This document shows positions 32,991-45,900 of a stretch of DNA of 64,000 bases, piece by piece; position 1 is the stretch's first letter, and each line of letters opens with the position of its first letter. The translations under genes were made by a program, and so were the position numbers. The notes under the pieces are model-generated. The model was not told the DNA's origin, made no database searches, and saw only the letters and a program-made list of their open reading frames with translations. Location: contig CANTUR010000278.1 of NCBI GenBank assembly GCA_947683625.1, forward strand, positions 1,320,735-1,384,734, written 5' to 3'. The DNA is from Mallotus nudiflorus. Lineage: Eukaryota; Streptophyta; Magnoliopsida; Malpighiales; Euphorbiaceae.

Positions 32991-34559
32991 TTGTTATATA
33001 ACTTTAACTTACAATACATCACATAATACGTATCATTCCCTTGTATTTTACTCCTAAAAAATACCATAACCTTTATTTATAATACATGAAGGAAAAAATA
33101 TTAAAATTCTAAATGTTGTTGTAACATTCTTGACCCTAACCATAAGTATTTCATTTAAATTTGTATGCATTGCATATAATTCATTTGAACATATGCATCT
33201 TAAATAATTCCATTTAACTATGTGTATTTCACATTCTTTCATTTGTTTTATATTTGTCAAAGTGCATTGCAATGGTATACTTGAATATGTATAATATAGG
33301 ATACATTTAGGGGTATTATAAAATTTAAAGTTTAGTTAATAAATAAATATGTAAAGAATTGAATTTAATTGACTTGTTTACATGAGTAACCATTAGGATT
33401 AAATTGAGCTTTTGCATAGAAGAAGGATTGATTTAAACTCTTGCTTGATAGTTGATTAAAAATATAATAATAATAATAAAATATCATAGTGGATATTTAT
33501 GGGAATTGTCTTATGTAGGAAGACTAGAAAGCTCTACACATGGCATTGCAAGTAAATCAGCATCTCTCAAGCACAAGATACTCAACATCTTAAATTTTAT
33601 TAGAAAGGTTTTTATTTAAAATCCAATACAGAGATGCAACACCTTATTTATATAATTGATATGCAATTCAATTGATAACTTCAATAAAAAAATAAAAAAA
33701 TTATGAAAGTTGAAGAAGGCATTGGTAAGGGGAGTTTGCTTGCAATATAAGATGATTGAATAATTTTTTATTCATTGGTTTGGAAATGTTTGACAATAAC
33801 ATGAACCAACAAGAAAGAACAACTATATTATTATGTTACAATACAATACAAAATGCAAGAGATATAGTTTGCAAATATTACAATCAGTCATTAATTACAT
33901 TGCTACTAATTAGTATGCAATTCATCGACTAATTTTTTGAACTTCAATCAGTCTTCACAATTTTATCCATGTAATGTAATTATCAATATATTCTTAGTAA
34001 TCTTGAACAACAAAAAACATTAAAGACAATATAAGGAGGAAAAAAATGGGTCACCTAGGCATTGCATGTTTTGAAGGATATGTCAAAAAAAATCAAGAAG
34101 AAGAAGAAGAAGAAGGACCAGAAGAACAAGGAAAGAAAGACTGGTTCTTGACATTGAAGAAAAAGAAGAAGAAGAATAAGAAGAAGAGTGGAAGAAAGAT
34201 ATTGAAATAGGAAATTTTTTATGATTGATATAAAGGGATCAGTATGTGAAAGAGGGTGTAGAGGAAGGGAAAGAGAGAGTAGTGAATAAACAAAGTTTTT
34301 TTTGTTTCGCATCAATTGCAAAAAGGGCACGCTAGTAACTATTTTGTGATAAGGGGATGTGAGTAATAAATAAAAATTTGGAGTATTTTAATTGCAAATA
34401 TTGCATTTAGTAAATATCCCTTTTAATTTTGAGATAGAATCAGGAAGATTTAATGTATTTATATTATAGAGTTCTTTACAAAAATGCCTAATAAAAGGAG
34501 ACAATTTAAATCAAATACCTCTTGTTATCAATAAATAGCACGCATGTATTATGTTTCAC
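32991..34559. other. AT-rich non-coding DNA with a GAA/AAG microsatellite
   Basis: Nothing recognisable apart from an (AAG)n-like run at 34094-34180. Confidence 0.5.
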
Positions 34560-35420
34560 CAAAATTACATGCGTACCCTAAAAGCGTTGCTCTTTCGTGC
34601 AAGAGCGTCTTCTTCTTTCTTCCCTTTTTCTGAAAACTAAGACTAGAGACCAAAATTTTATTTTATTTAAGCTCTCAACAAAAAACTTTTAAACAAAAGT
34701 CTCTATGTGCATCTATATCTTATATCTTCTTTATGTCTTTTGATTCTATGTCCCATTTTTTTCCTTTTATTTCATGATTTGGGTCTTTTTGCTTTATTAA
34801 TTCACTTTTTTTCTTGGTTTTCAATTGTTTTAGCTAATGGGTTTTTAATACTATGCATTTTTTTAAATTTCTTTTAATCAAAACTGTTTACTTTGTTTGG
34901 TTGCTAAGAAAGTGAACAAACATCCAATAATTTTCAAGCAGTATTTTGTTCAATGTAGGTGTTGTTGCTTTGTGAATTAAAATCTCATTTTTTAATCAAT
35001 GAAACAACTGAAAAAACTGAAAAAATAATCTTTGATGTAAGACATAAACACAGATACACTCTATTTGAATCTTTGTCTAACTTGTAATTTCACTTTGATT
35101 GATTAATACTACTTTAAAATTTATGATTAAGATTATAATTGGTCTTAGTTCTTATATGCTACCTCTTTTATTGAAGCTATTATATAATTTGAAATTACAT
35201 AATTAAGAAATTTTTGTTGCTTTTTTTTTTTTTGGTAACTCTAGCTATTGGGATGTTCTTAATTGCTAGTAATTATGTTTTAGCTGTAAGGGAGACCTTT
35301 TTGATTTGCTGTTTCTGGTAGAATCTTGAAAAGTTCAAGAGTTCAACTCATTTCAATAAAATTATCCAAAATGTTTTACTTAATCCTGTGGTATATATTG
35401 GTTTTGCAATAAGATTCTTC
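34560..35420. other. T-rich non-coding DNA upstream of the eS19 fragments
   Basis: No ORF. It could be former 5' flank or intron of the eS19 gene, but the first exons of that gene were not found. Confidence 0.3.
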
Positions 35421-35899
35421 ACTAAATAACAAGTTCTATTTTTGCATTAGATTTTTTTTAAATGGCATTTTTCTTTGGTTATTACCATCAAACTTATCAT
35501 ATTATACATGTACATAAGATAATTATATAACATGATTCTTCTTAAAATTATGCTTTTGTGATTGTTATTATTCAAAAAATAAAATAATTGGTGTGAATTA
35601 GGGAAATTATGTTAATTTTTTGAGCTTTTAACTGCATTAGAATATGTAATTAGAATTGAATGTTGGTCTTGTTGATTGGAAATGCATTAGAATATGTGAA
35701 TTGGAGTTATGTGATTGCTAGTGATTGTGTTAATATGTTGCTTGGAATGAGAAATTATGGATGCCATAGCCATTGTAGGATTTAAAGCTGCAAAAATGGA
35801 AGTCGTCCACCCCATTGACAAGAGCAGTGGCTCTATTGCCCATCACATTCTTCAATAATTGTAGAAAATGAACATTGTTGAGATTAACCCAAAGGGGTA
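35421..35899 (+). pseudogene. RPS19: eS19 (40S ribosomal protein S19) gene fragment, copy 1
   Basis: A T-rich intron-like stretch leads to an acceptor (ttgtag) and an exon at 35779-35896 that ends at a GT donor (35897). The exon encodes the conserved eS19 middle: a 'N-G-S-R-P-P-H' stretch in one frame, then 'S-S-G-S-I-A-H-H-I-L-Q' and 'M-N-I-V-E-I-N-P-K-G' in another. A small deletion between them changes frame, and a TAG interrupts after the Leu-Gln helix. The last exon of the gene does not follow here because LTR sequence begins at 35901. eS19 is a small-subunit protein needed for 18S rRNA maturation; this copy is dead. Confidence 0.75.
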
Positions 35900-35900
35900 A

Positions 35901-37745
35901 TGTGGGCATCATTGGTTTGATCGGTTGCAACAAAAGCCTAATGATGAGAAAATTCGAGTTTTGAATGTAAGTGGAGCCCAAGACTTTTCAAAAATTAACT
36001 CAGAAAGCCCAAACACTAAGCCAAACCTATAAATATCATATCTAAGCCCAAAACCAAGCCAAAGCCTAAGCCCATTGCACCTTAGCCTAAAAGGCCTTGA
36101 CCTAGCCCAGGCAAAGAGGTGTTGCCTCTTTACCCTAAGCATTGGTGAGGTGATGCCTAATTAAAGAGGCAGCCCCTCTTTACACACACCCTCTGTAGCA
36201 TTAAATGCCATTAATGGTGGTGGTTAGAGGCTCACTTGCTGAAGAGTTGGTCATTTTTGGACGTAAAAGAAAGGGAAAAGCAGGAAAAAGAGCTTGGGGA
36301 ACGAAAAAAGGTAAGGGGAGAGTGTGAGAATGGTTTTTAAGAAATTGAAAAAGAGGAGAGAATGAGAGGCTTTAAAAAGGGAATATGGGGGCATGAGAGG
36401 GGAGGTTAGAAATTTGAGGGTTAGCAACTTAAAAAAAATGTCTGAAAAAAAGAGACACAGGGAGAGAAGAGAAGAAAGGAAGAAGAAGAATAATAATAAG
36501 AAGACTTAGGAAGCTAAAGACTTTGATTTCTTGGGGAAGGAAAGGGGTGTCTCTTGCATTCAAAGCCTCAAATCAATCAACCAAGCTCTGAGGGCTTAGT
36601 TAAGAGCATCAAGCACGTCCAAGTCAGTAAGCTTCCCCTTTCTTAAGCTTTAAGTTCTTTGTTTTCATTAAAAACATTGATTCATTACTCTTGTGTTTGT
36701 ATTCTTGAGTTTTATTATTTTTTTAAAGTCATATGTGAAGTATGATTGTATGAGATACTGAATATTAATTGTTGATATTTGTATATTTGCATTTGTTTCT
36801 TATTTATTTGCATGATCATTGAGTTTCTTAGGATTTAAGAAATATCATTTTTCTCTATCCCTGTTGAAGAGGTGACATCTCGTCATAGAGATGTCGCCCC
36901 TTCATGATGAGGCAATAGTGATATCGCCTCTTGGTCAGGAGGCGACGCATCTTTGAAGAGGCGTCGCCCTTTGTCTAGTTTTCTGCCCATTTCTGTCTTG
37001 ATTTTTAGCTATTTTCAATCCTTATCTCGAATATTTGACATAATTTCCATGTTTAATTTATTATATCTCCTTATTTCATGCTTTGTGTTATTTGGTATTA
37101 TTTTTAATGTTATATTATTATGTTATTTTGTAGACTATATTGTGGATTTATTTCCATTTATTTTGTAAATATTATTTATGAATGATTTATAGATATTGTT
37201 GTTGTTTGAGAGATAGAACTAATTCATATTTGTTACAAGAATTATGTTGTGATTTCTAAGTATTAGATGATTGCTTTATTAATTAATTCTTAAGAGTTTT
37301 GGTTTATATAATTATTTAATTTATTTTCGATTTATTTTTGGTTTATGTATGGTTTATTTTTAGTATTTTTACATTTATTTACACCAAAAGTTGTAATCCT
37401 TAATCTCTTTTCCTTTTTATTTGGAATGAATGGTTGTAAATTATTTTTATTTGCTTTATTTTATTTTATTTGTGATTGAATGTCGGGAATATAAGCATGA
37501 AATGAGACTAATATGCAAACTTGAGATAAAATCTAAAATTGGAAAACTAATCACGATTAGCATGTTAATAAGGAAATAATTTAATAATTAAAGGTAATAA
37601 ATGCGAACACACACGGAGGTCAATCGCAAGGTTAGGTGGACATTTTAAAAGCTCATATCCAATTTTTGAACTCGATCTCTGATGACGGTTTCTGGGAATT
37701 TCCGTAGAATCCAATTGCTATATAGTGTGTCTCGACTTTCATCCA
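35901..37745 (+). mobile_element. Single long LTR (~1.85 kb) of a gypsy-type element, with primer-site stub
   Basis: Starts TGTGGGCATCATTGG and ends ...TTTCATCCA, followed after 'gg' by TGGCGACTTTATC, which resembles the TGGCGACTC-type primer site of plant gypsy elements. No internal genes follow: eS19 copy 2 begins about 11 bases later. TATAAATA lies near 36029, a purine-rich leader at 36240-36520, and a palindromic GAGGCGAC array at 36864-36972. The interior and second LTR appear deleted. Assignment as an LTR rests on termini and primer stub. Confidence 0.5.
36864..36972. repeat. Palindromic GAGGCGAC/GTCGCCTC cluster
   Basis: Several direct and inverted copies of GAGGCGAC-like octamers with 'gatgtcgcc' lie within ~110 bp inside the LTR. 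It could fold into hairpins. Confidence 0.5.
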
Positions 37746-37756
37746 GGTGGCGACTT

Positions 37757-38487
37757 TATCTAAATATCAAATTCTATTTTTGCATTAGATTTTTTTAAAA
37801 TGGCATTTTTCTTTGGTTATTACCATCCAGCTTATCATATTATACATGTACACAGCATAAGTATATAACATGATTCTTCTTAAAATTATGCTTTTGTGAT
37901 TGTTATTATTCAAAAAACAAAATAATAGGTGTGAATTAGGGAAATCATGTTAATTTTTTTGAGCTTTTAATTGCATTAGAATATGTGAATTAGAATTGAA
38001 TGTTGGTCTTGTTGCTTGGAAATGCATTAGAATATGTGAATTGGAGTTATGTTATTGCTAGTGATTGTGTTAATATGTTGCTTGGAATGAGAGATTATGG
38101 ATGCCATAGCCATTGTAGGATTTAAAGCTACAAAAATGGAAGTCGTCAACCCCATTGGCAAGAGTAGTGGCTCTATTGCCCGCCATATTCTTCAACAATT
38201 GTAGAAAATGAACATTGTTGAGATTAACACAAAGGGGTAGGCTCTTATTCCTTGGAGCTTAGTGTCCACTTAATTTTGCTCAAACTTCAAAGTATTTTGT
38301 AAAAGATAACTGTGTACCTACTTTATTCTACCTCACTTTTTTTTTTTGGCAAATTATTCTACCTCGCTTGTGAGTTACTTTTTGGCTGATGCATATTATA
38401 TTTTGTTTTGACAGAGGAAGGGTAATAACTTCAAGTGGCCAAAGGTACCATGACAAAGTAGCCAGGCGTACTGTGGATGCTCCTTGA
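37757..38487 (+). pseudogene. RPS19: eS19 (40S ribosomal protein S19) gene fragment, copy 2, with last exon
   Basis: The first 480 bp repeat copy 1 nearly base for base (37757-38240). The exon at 38119-38236 encodes 'S-S-G-S-I-A-R-H-I-L-Q-Q-L' with a TAG after it, then the 'M-N-I-V-E-I-N' strand. A donor at 38237 (GTAGGC) opens a 178-bp intron that closes with 'ttttgacag' at 38414. The last exon (38415-38487) reads 'G-R-V-I-T-S-S-G-Q-R' and ends in TGA, as eS19 proteins end. Introns present means a gene-derived duplicate, not a processed copy. The same small frame-breaking deletion as in copy 1 shows that duplication came after inactivation. Confidence 0.8.
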
Positions 38488-39012
38488 TCAATTTGATTTT
38501 TTTTTTTAAAATTTTCCAATGCCATTTACTAGATGCAGCTTTGCTTAGTTCAAACATAGGAATTGCCTTCTACTTGGGAATTAATGACAATTATGTCTTT
38601 TGTGATGGATAGTATTTTTGTGTTAAAACTTATGGTTTTTTTTTAATAGCTTATTATTATTGAAAGATTAACTAACTTATGCAACCTTTCCTTAACTAAA
38701 ATTTGCATACCAATGCCTGGATCTCTCAGATGGCGTATACTATTATTTCCTTAATATAGTAATAGTATATTATACGAATAATATACCATTTGTATATTTT
38801 TTACTCTTATACACTTCAAAATATATAAAAGAAATTAATAATTAAAGTAAGTACATATTGTATGAGAAATTGTTAAAAAAAAATGGTTTGCCTTAAGTGT
38901 GTTTTTAGTTAATAAATAAAAAGTAATTGTATATTTTTCTTTTTTATACACTTCAAAAAATTAAAAAATTATATAAAAAATTATTTAAAAAATAGTTGGC
39001 CTTGAATAAAAA

Positions 39013-39787
39013 ATAAAAAGTAAATGGATTCAATTGATTAAAATAAATAAATAAAAACAATTGACATATCATATCAATTAATTTGAATCCAAGTGCCCAT
39101 CCTTAACTTATATTGTCCAATTGTGTTATAAATTAACAAAAATTATTAATTAATAAAATTTGTGTTACACAAGAAGCTTAAGTAGTAATAAAGAATGTTA
39201 CTTAAAAAAAAAAGGTATATTTTCTAAATGTTATTCGTATATGATACAATCAAAAAAATATATTATCTGTATATTATTCGTATCTCAAACTCAAACAGTA
39301 TCGGAAACTTAAAACAATATATTTTGTGAATATTAATCATATCTAAAACCCAAAACAATAACTAAAACTTAAAGCAATATTTGAAAATTAAAAACAATAT
39401 CTCAAACTCATAAAATACAATATATATCTAAATATTATATGTATGTAAAACTTCAAAATCATATCCAATACTAAAACATAATATTATCTAAATATTAATC
39501 AAATATTTTCCTTCAACCAAAAATATATTTTCTAAATATTATTTGTATCTGAAACTCAAAACAACATTTGAAATTCAAAACAGTATCCGATACTTAAAAC
39601 AATATTCGAAACCCAACTGAATATGATAATTTGAGTAAGTACTTTTTATTAGACAAATTATCAAAAAAAATAGTTAGTTTTAAGTAATAAATTTCAAATA
39701 TAATCGTATTCAATTAATTAAAACAAAAAATTAATAAAAATAATTGATATATGCATATCAATTAATTTGAATTCAAGTGACCTTTTT
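39013..39787. repeat. Pair of direct repeats with 'atcaattaatttgaa' core
   Basis: About 39013-39100 and about 39690-39787 share 'attcaatt(g/a)attaaaa' and 'atcaattaatttgaa(t)tccaagtg'-type blocks. They may be termini of a small unidentified element or a local duplication. Confidence 0.45.
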
Positions 39788-39874
39788 TTTTCAGATGCAT
39801 GAAACATTAATTTTTTTTTTCATTTATTTCTACTTTATTATTTGTATATTTTAGTTTATTTTCTACGTATAAAA

Positions 39875-39877
<3 letters not shown>

Positions 39878-39935
<58 letters not shown>
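39878..39935. repeat. (TA)n microsatellite
   Basis: Uninterrupted TA dinucleotides for about 58 bp. Confidence 0.95.
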
Positions 39936-39937
<2 letters not shown>

Positions 39938-41184
39938 CAAAATATTTTTCTAGGATATATAAAACTTTAATTATTTATTAAAACTAATATGAGTTATATA
40001 ATTTAAATATCTTAAATAGAGCACACCGTTTATATATATGAATATCAAAATCAAAACAAAAAACAAAGAGTAAAAAAGAAAAAAAATTAAGGATAATAAA
40101 AAAAAGAAAAGGGAAAATAAAAATAAATAAAAGAGAGAAAATTTAAAAATAAATATAAGGATAAATTAAAAAAAAGGATAATAAAAATAAAAAATAAAAG
40201 GGAAAAATAAAAATATATAAAAATAATAGGAAATAAGAAAAAAAATAAAATTAAAAAAGAAGAGGAGTGAAAAATAAAGAAAAATAAGAAATGGAAAGGA
40301 AAAAATAAAAAGAAGAAAGAAAAAATAAAAAACCTAGAAAAGCAAAGAAAAATAGAAAAAAATTATCATAAACGAAAATAAAATTAAAAAAAAAAAAGCA
40401 CAAATGAAAAGAAAAATACACGTGTAATTAATCTAAAATATAAGACAAATTAAAATAAATAAAACAAAAAATGAGCCTAAATTGTAATTTTCTCTATATT
40501 ATATCCCGTGAAGCCAAACATGATAAACTCACGTCCCTGACAGATTATAGGATGCATATGATATCAAATGGCATTTTCGTAATTAATAAACCTGTTAAAT
40601 TAATGCACACTTTTGCTGTTTCTGTCCTTGACCATGCATTCGACACATGAATGTTACCTGTACATAATAAGGTAAAACAATGTATACGCAACGCCAACAA
40701 CACGAAAATAACTACAAACATGACTAATATCAGTAAATATATTTATAATATTACAATGATACATTTCATAAATTATGACATATACTATTTATAACAAATA
40801 CAATAAATAGTCATTTTATTTCTTAAAAAATAATTTATTTAATCCTTATAAAAAAAATTACTTTTTTTTTTAATTCCTGATACAGAAAGCCTATTTCCTT
40901 TTTGGAGAAATCATTTTTAGATTTTCACCTTTTATAATTTACAATTGAATTTACCATATCTAACATTTTCCTTTATAATATGCTTAGTTTAGCGTTAATA
41001 TTTTATATTTATACGTTAACATAACATAATACAAAATGAGTCGAACACTGAACAAGTATACATGGCATAGCCCCAAAAGTGCAAGGCACCATACGAAATT
41101 CATTTACAGGTATACTTAGCTCACCTTCTTATTCATCATTATGAGTTTGCTCAAGATAAAAAACATCCCTACATTATATCTCTG

Positions 41185-41649
41185 TTAATCATCATTTTCA
41201 TGCAGCAGAACCATCTGAACTACTTGGCTCATGGTGGGTCTAGCATCTTTGCATTCTCTAACACAATTCAGTCCCACTTCTATGAGAATTTCCATTTTTT
41301 TTTTGCATCATAATCCATCCCATGACCGGGTCTGTGATCTCTTTAACCCAGTTGCTTGTTGCAGAAGCTCCATTTTGCTTCTCTTTCACCCATTCCACCA
41401 ATCTTTTGTGCTCCACATCCTCTCCATTGTCAGTAATCTGGGTAGACATTGATGGGCTCTTTCCAGTCACCAATCACCATCTCTAACACCACCATCCCGT
41501 AGCTGTAGACATCCACTTTGGAAGTGTCGGGCAGATTAAATATCCACTCAGGAGCCATGTATCCTCTTGTTGATGACTGGAAAGAGTCATGTTTGACATG
41601 AACCTCATTCTTGATGATGAATCTCACTAGTTCGTGCTTGTGTTGAAGT
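41185..41649 (-). pseudogene. Receptor-like kinase pseudogene, C-terminal kinase lobe (ZmPK1/S-domain type)
   Basis: The minus strand encodes the end of a Ser/Thr kinase domain. 'T-R-G-Y-M-A-P-E-W' (subdomain VIII), 'D-V-Y-S-Y-G-M-V-V-L-E-M-V' (IX), 'R-L-V-E-W-V' and finally 'C-K-D-A-R-P-T-M-S-Q-V-V-Q-M' (XI) close in TAA at 41187-41185. The style matches ZmPK1-like S-domain receptor kinases. The catalytic loop and DFG are absent, so only the last ~140 residues remain. A 7-nt near-duplication around 41475-41490 shifts the frame in subdomain IX, and another shift lies in an A-run near 41300. No exon upstream was found. Dead copy. Confidence 0.8.
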
Positions 41650-43010
41650 TATTAGCCATGGTTGGTGCTAAAATATAAAGTTGCTGCTTTATAGTTGCTA
41701 TGGTTTAATTAATTTTTTTAAACTTTTTTTGGTTCCATTTTTTTTTAAATAATTTTTTTATTTTTTTTTAATTGAAAGATAAATTCTTGATTTCTTATTT
41801 GCCTTTTGATTTATTCTGCAGTTTACATAAAATGTTAGAAAAATGGTTGACAACATTTAAGGGTGTTTATAGATAGTTAAAGAAGAAAGCTATTTGGTTC
41901 TATGTTATGGTATGGGGTGCCAATTGAAAAACAAACCCAAATTATTGCTAGTTATGTGTTATGCTCTTTGTTTTTTTTTTTTTTAAATATGTTTTTGAGT
42001 TTCTTATTTCTGGCTTCCTATATATATTTTTTTTTCTTATTTTATCTTTTCAAGATTCCATTATATCTAGTTTCATGAGAATTTTCTAGGTTTTATGAGA
42101 ATTTTTGTGGGTTTATCTTCATTTTATTCTTCTTCTTTGAGCTATCTTGCGTGAAAGATCAGTTGATTGATTGATTTATTCTATTTTAGGTGATGTTTTA
42201 TGTCTATTCTTCAGTAATTAGTTCATTTGAAGTTCTAATTTTATTGTTTTTCAAATTCTTGAATTGCTTTTATTAATGGATTTTCTTCTTTTATTTCCCC
42301 ATCCTTTTTTTTGCCAGATTTTATTTCCCCATCCTGAGTTCTTGCATAAACGTATTTAGTAATTATTCATTTTAAGTTGGAGTTTTATTCTTTCAAATGT
42401 TGGAATGATTTGGTACTGGTTTCTCTTTCTTTGTTAATTTTATAACCATTTAGCTTATCTTTAGTGATTTTTTGAAGTAATTATTTTTGAATTCGATGAT
42501 TAATCTAATGTGGAGGCTTTACTTTTTATGAATTGAATTGGTAGCATTTTTCAAAGTTGTCAATGGAAGAAATTTGGATGTAAATGAAACAGTTAGCCCT
42601 TGCACTTAGATAAGAGAGGAAGAAGATGTTTATGACGTGGAAAAGGTGATATGAGGTGGCTGCACATGTGGAAATTAGTAGGGTTAAATTGACACATCAT
42701 CGCATTCCGTTTAATTTAACGGAGGACGAGAAACGAATAAATACTTAATATTTAGTAGAACCAACTTAATTAAAATATTTAAACAGTTATAGGACTTTTG
42801 GGGTCATTATCTCTAAAATTATTTATCCCAGTTCATTTAAACAGTGATTTGCTGCCCTAAACTTTCAACCTAAGGACAATTAACTTAAACATTAACTTTT
42901 CGATCCTTTTACATGGTTAATAGACAAAATTTGTTAATTGACCCCAAGTTTAACAAAGTGTGTTTATATGCACATTTAAAATTTCGTGGAGTGTAAATTT
43001 TATAAATACT
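41650..43010. other. T-rich non-coding DNA
   Basis: No gene seen. A short direct repeat 'ttttatttccccatcc' occurs twice near 42291 and 42320. Confidence 0.5.
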
Positions 43011-43574
43011 CACTAAATTTTGTGGTTGATTATAATTTGGTTACAAAACTTTAGTTTGTATTTTTATGGTTATTTGTATTGACAATACCCAACTTTTCTA
43101 TCAAATACTATTAAAGTATTCAGCTTTTAAAACGTAACTCAAAATTTCATAACCTTCTTTTTTATTACTAATAAAGTGTCTAAACTTGATTTCGACTAAA
43201 GTTGTCGACGTGACATCTAACGTGGCGCTATATGTCATGCTTATATGATGTGGTGCCACATGACACTAATGTGATATTTGTATGCTTGATAGATTCTTAT
43301 AATAGGACATTTACTAAAAGTAAAATACTGTAGTGGGACATTTGCGAAAAATTGGGTACCATGAATAAAAATTTATAATTTTTAAGTTAATCTTTATTTG
43401 TGTAATTGATTTTTTTTTTTGATGATAAAATTTTGAACTTCATAGTTTTTAAGTGAAAATTTATGGTTTTTTTTTTTTGCAAAGTTAAAGGCAACGATAG
43501 CAGCAACAGTGGCACGACAACAACAATGTCCAATGGGCTAACCAGAGCACATTGGAGAATAACACACAACTTTA

Positions 43575-44437
43575 GGGGTTGTTTACTTGTGGAAAAAAAG
43601 GTGTTTTTCAGAAATTTTTTTTATAGGAAATGGAAAATAGATTTTTATGTTCAAATGTTACAATTTTCTAAATATTTCCAAAGAAAACAGTTTTCTTATT
43701 TTCAAAATTTTTAATAGAATTTGGAAATCTAATTTATATTTTTTTCTAATTGGAAAACACAGAGATTTAAATAATTCAACCACAGTTCAATTCCTAACCA
43801 ATCACTTCTACTATTTTTTATTTTTTCAAATTATTGCAATATCTCTTTTTATATACATTATTTTATCAATTTTAGTAACAATTAAATTGTTAACAATTAC
43901 CTATTTTTTAGTAATAGATTTTATACACATAATTTTTAACCTTTTTTTTTGGAATAAAAAATAATAATAATTGTATATACAAAAAATAACGTTATAATCC
44001 CAACTATTATCTATTTTTTAGCAATGGATTTTATATACCAAATTTTAATACACATTTGTTTATAATTGTATTGATATTTTTTTATAAAATTTGTATTTCA
44101 GTATTTTTATTATAGGTTTACTAGATAAAAATAATCAAAAGAAATATTTTCCAAAAAAAAAAATCAAAAGAAACATAAAAAATTATTTTTAAATATAATA
44201 TAGAATTATATAAGAAACATGCACTGTATTAACATAAAAATATGTAAAAAAAAAGAAAGAAATATTATATCATAATAATTAATATAATTTTTAAAATTGA
44301 AAAACAATTTTCTAAATTTTAACAAATGAACACAACGTTCTAAATTTTCTACAATTTTCTTTAGAAAATGAAAAATCAGTTTCTAAGAAAATCAGTGTTA
44401 GAAAATAAAAAATTATTTTCTGCAAGTAAACATAACC
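43575..44437. mobile_element. PIF/Harbinger-like (Tourist-type) MITE, 863 bp
   Basis: The left end GGGGTTGTTTACTTG pairs with the right end, which reads GGTTATGTTTACTTG on the other strand. Inverted similarity continues inward for over 100 bp through 'gaaaat/attttc'-rich sequence. TTA duplications flank it (43572-43574 and 44438-44440), the usual PIF/Harbinger target. No coding capacity of note. Confidence 0.7.
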
Positions 44438-45289
44438 TTATAGTCCTTAATTTTCAAAGAGTTAACCTGTAATAATTTTAGACTTTATATATACATAACT
44501 ATCAAAAGTCACAACTAAGTTGATGAAATTTAATTTTAAGTAGCTCGTACTTAACTGATTATTATTAATCTAAACTTGGGTGTAGTTTAATATTACTCAA
44601 GAGATTAATCAAATTTAAATAGAGTTACACAAATATAAATTATAAATTATAATAATTCATAAAAAATTTAATTTTTTTTATTTTATCATTTATAAAATAT
44701 TCAATTAAAATTAAAATTTTATTTTAACAAACAAACTTAAATAAATATTTTATATCTATTATAAGCTAAATTTTTTTTTAAAAAAAAATTTCACTTAAAA
44801 CTATAAAGTTGAAAATTTTATTATCAGAGAATAAAAACTAATTATACAAACAAATATCAACTAAAAAACTGAAATTTGCACATGTTACCCAATGTTTAGT
44901 GAAGCATCCAATACTGCATCTCACTTTTAGTTAAGGTCATATTATACTATGTGTTAGGTATGCAAATACCAAGTTAGCATCATGTAGCCAACGCTACATC
45001 ACAAAAGTGTATTGTGTGGCACTATGTCATATGTGTTATGTGTAACACGTGGCGGCATGTTAGTGCCACATCAGTAAAGTGTGACATGTAGTGTCACGAC
45101 AAATGCTATATGACATGTCATGTATTTAGTTTTGGCTGGAAATCAGGTTCAGACACTTTATTGATAATAAAATAAAGATTATGAAGTTTTGTTTTACATT
45201 TTAAAGGTTGGATAATTAATGGTATTTAATTAAAAAGTTAGACACCATTAGTGTGCACAAATAACCCTTATTTTTTATTTACCAAATTT

Positions 45290-45900
45290 TTATTTAGATT
45301 TCGTGCGTAGTCCCTATAAAAGTTTTTATTTCATAAATAGTATAGTATCACCATTTTAGTCCAAAGTTTAAAAATAGTATACAAATAAGTTCATATTTTC
45401 TAATTATATCACATAAAAATTAATAAAAAAAAATTAAAAATTATCTTGAGGGATGAGCACCCCAAAATTATAAGGTATAAATTGTTTAAATAAAATATAA
45501 TATACAAATATTTTATTATTAATATATAGCTTATTATATGTAAAACTAAAATAATATTTAAATAAAAAAATAAAAATTATATTTATAAATTATTTAAATA
45601 TAATATAATACATAAATATTTTATTAATCTATAGGTTATTATATACAAAATAAAAAATAAATATTAATATTAATATCTGTTTCTATCCCTAATTGAATAA
45701 TATTTTTACATTATTTCAAGAGTAAGTTATTCATCCCTCAATATAATTTCTGGTTTTTCCATTAATTTCTAAATGAATATAAATTTTTTTACGTATTTGT
45801 ATGATACTTTCAAATTGTGGACTAAAATGATCATTCTAAAATGTTTATCTACCAAACAATATTATGAAGATTACTTGCAAAATCTAAACATAAATTTAGT
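45290..45900. mobile_element. MITE-like element inside the right fold-back arm
   Basis: About 115 bp at each end are inverted copies ('ttttagtcca(a/c)a' with 'gtat(a/c)atacaaat' is the clearest block, near 45350 and 45820). Inside lies another inverted pair, TGAGGGATGA (45444-45453) and TCATCCCTCA (45731-45741), so there may be a third level. Confidence 0.5.

Larger units (their letters stand above)
38488..41184. other. Low-complexity AT-rich DNA
   Basis: No gene seen. Contains degenerate 'aaactcaaaacaatat' type repeats (39240-39620), an imperfect direct repeat, a long (TA)n tract, and an A-rich tract (40050-40440). Confidence 0.6.

Noticed and set aside
34055..34330. 91-codon minus-strand Leu/Phe/Ser-rich frame
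   Set aside because: Created by an AAG microsatellite.
37179..37450. Poly-ATTT stretch as a centromeric satellite
   Set aside because: No regular period; part of the long LTR.
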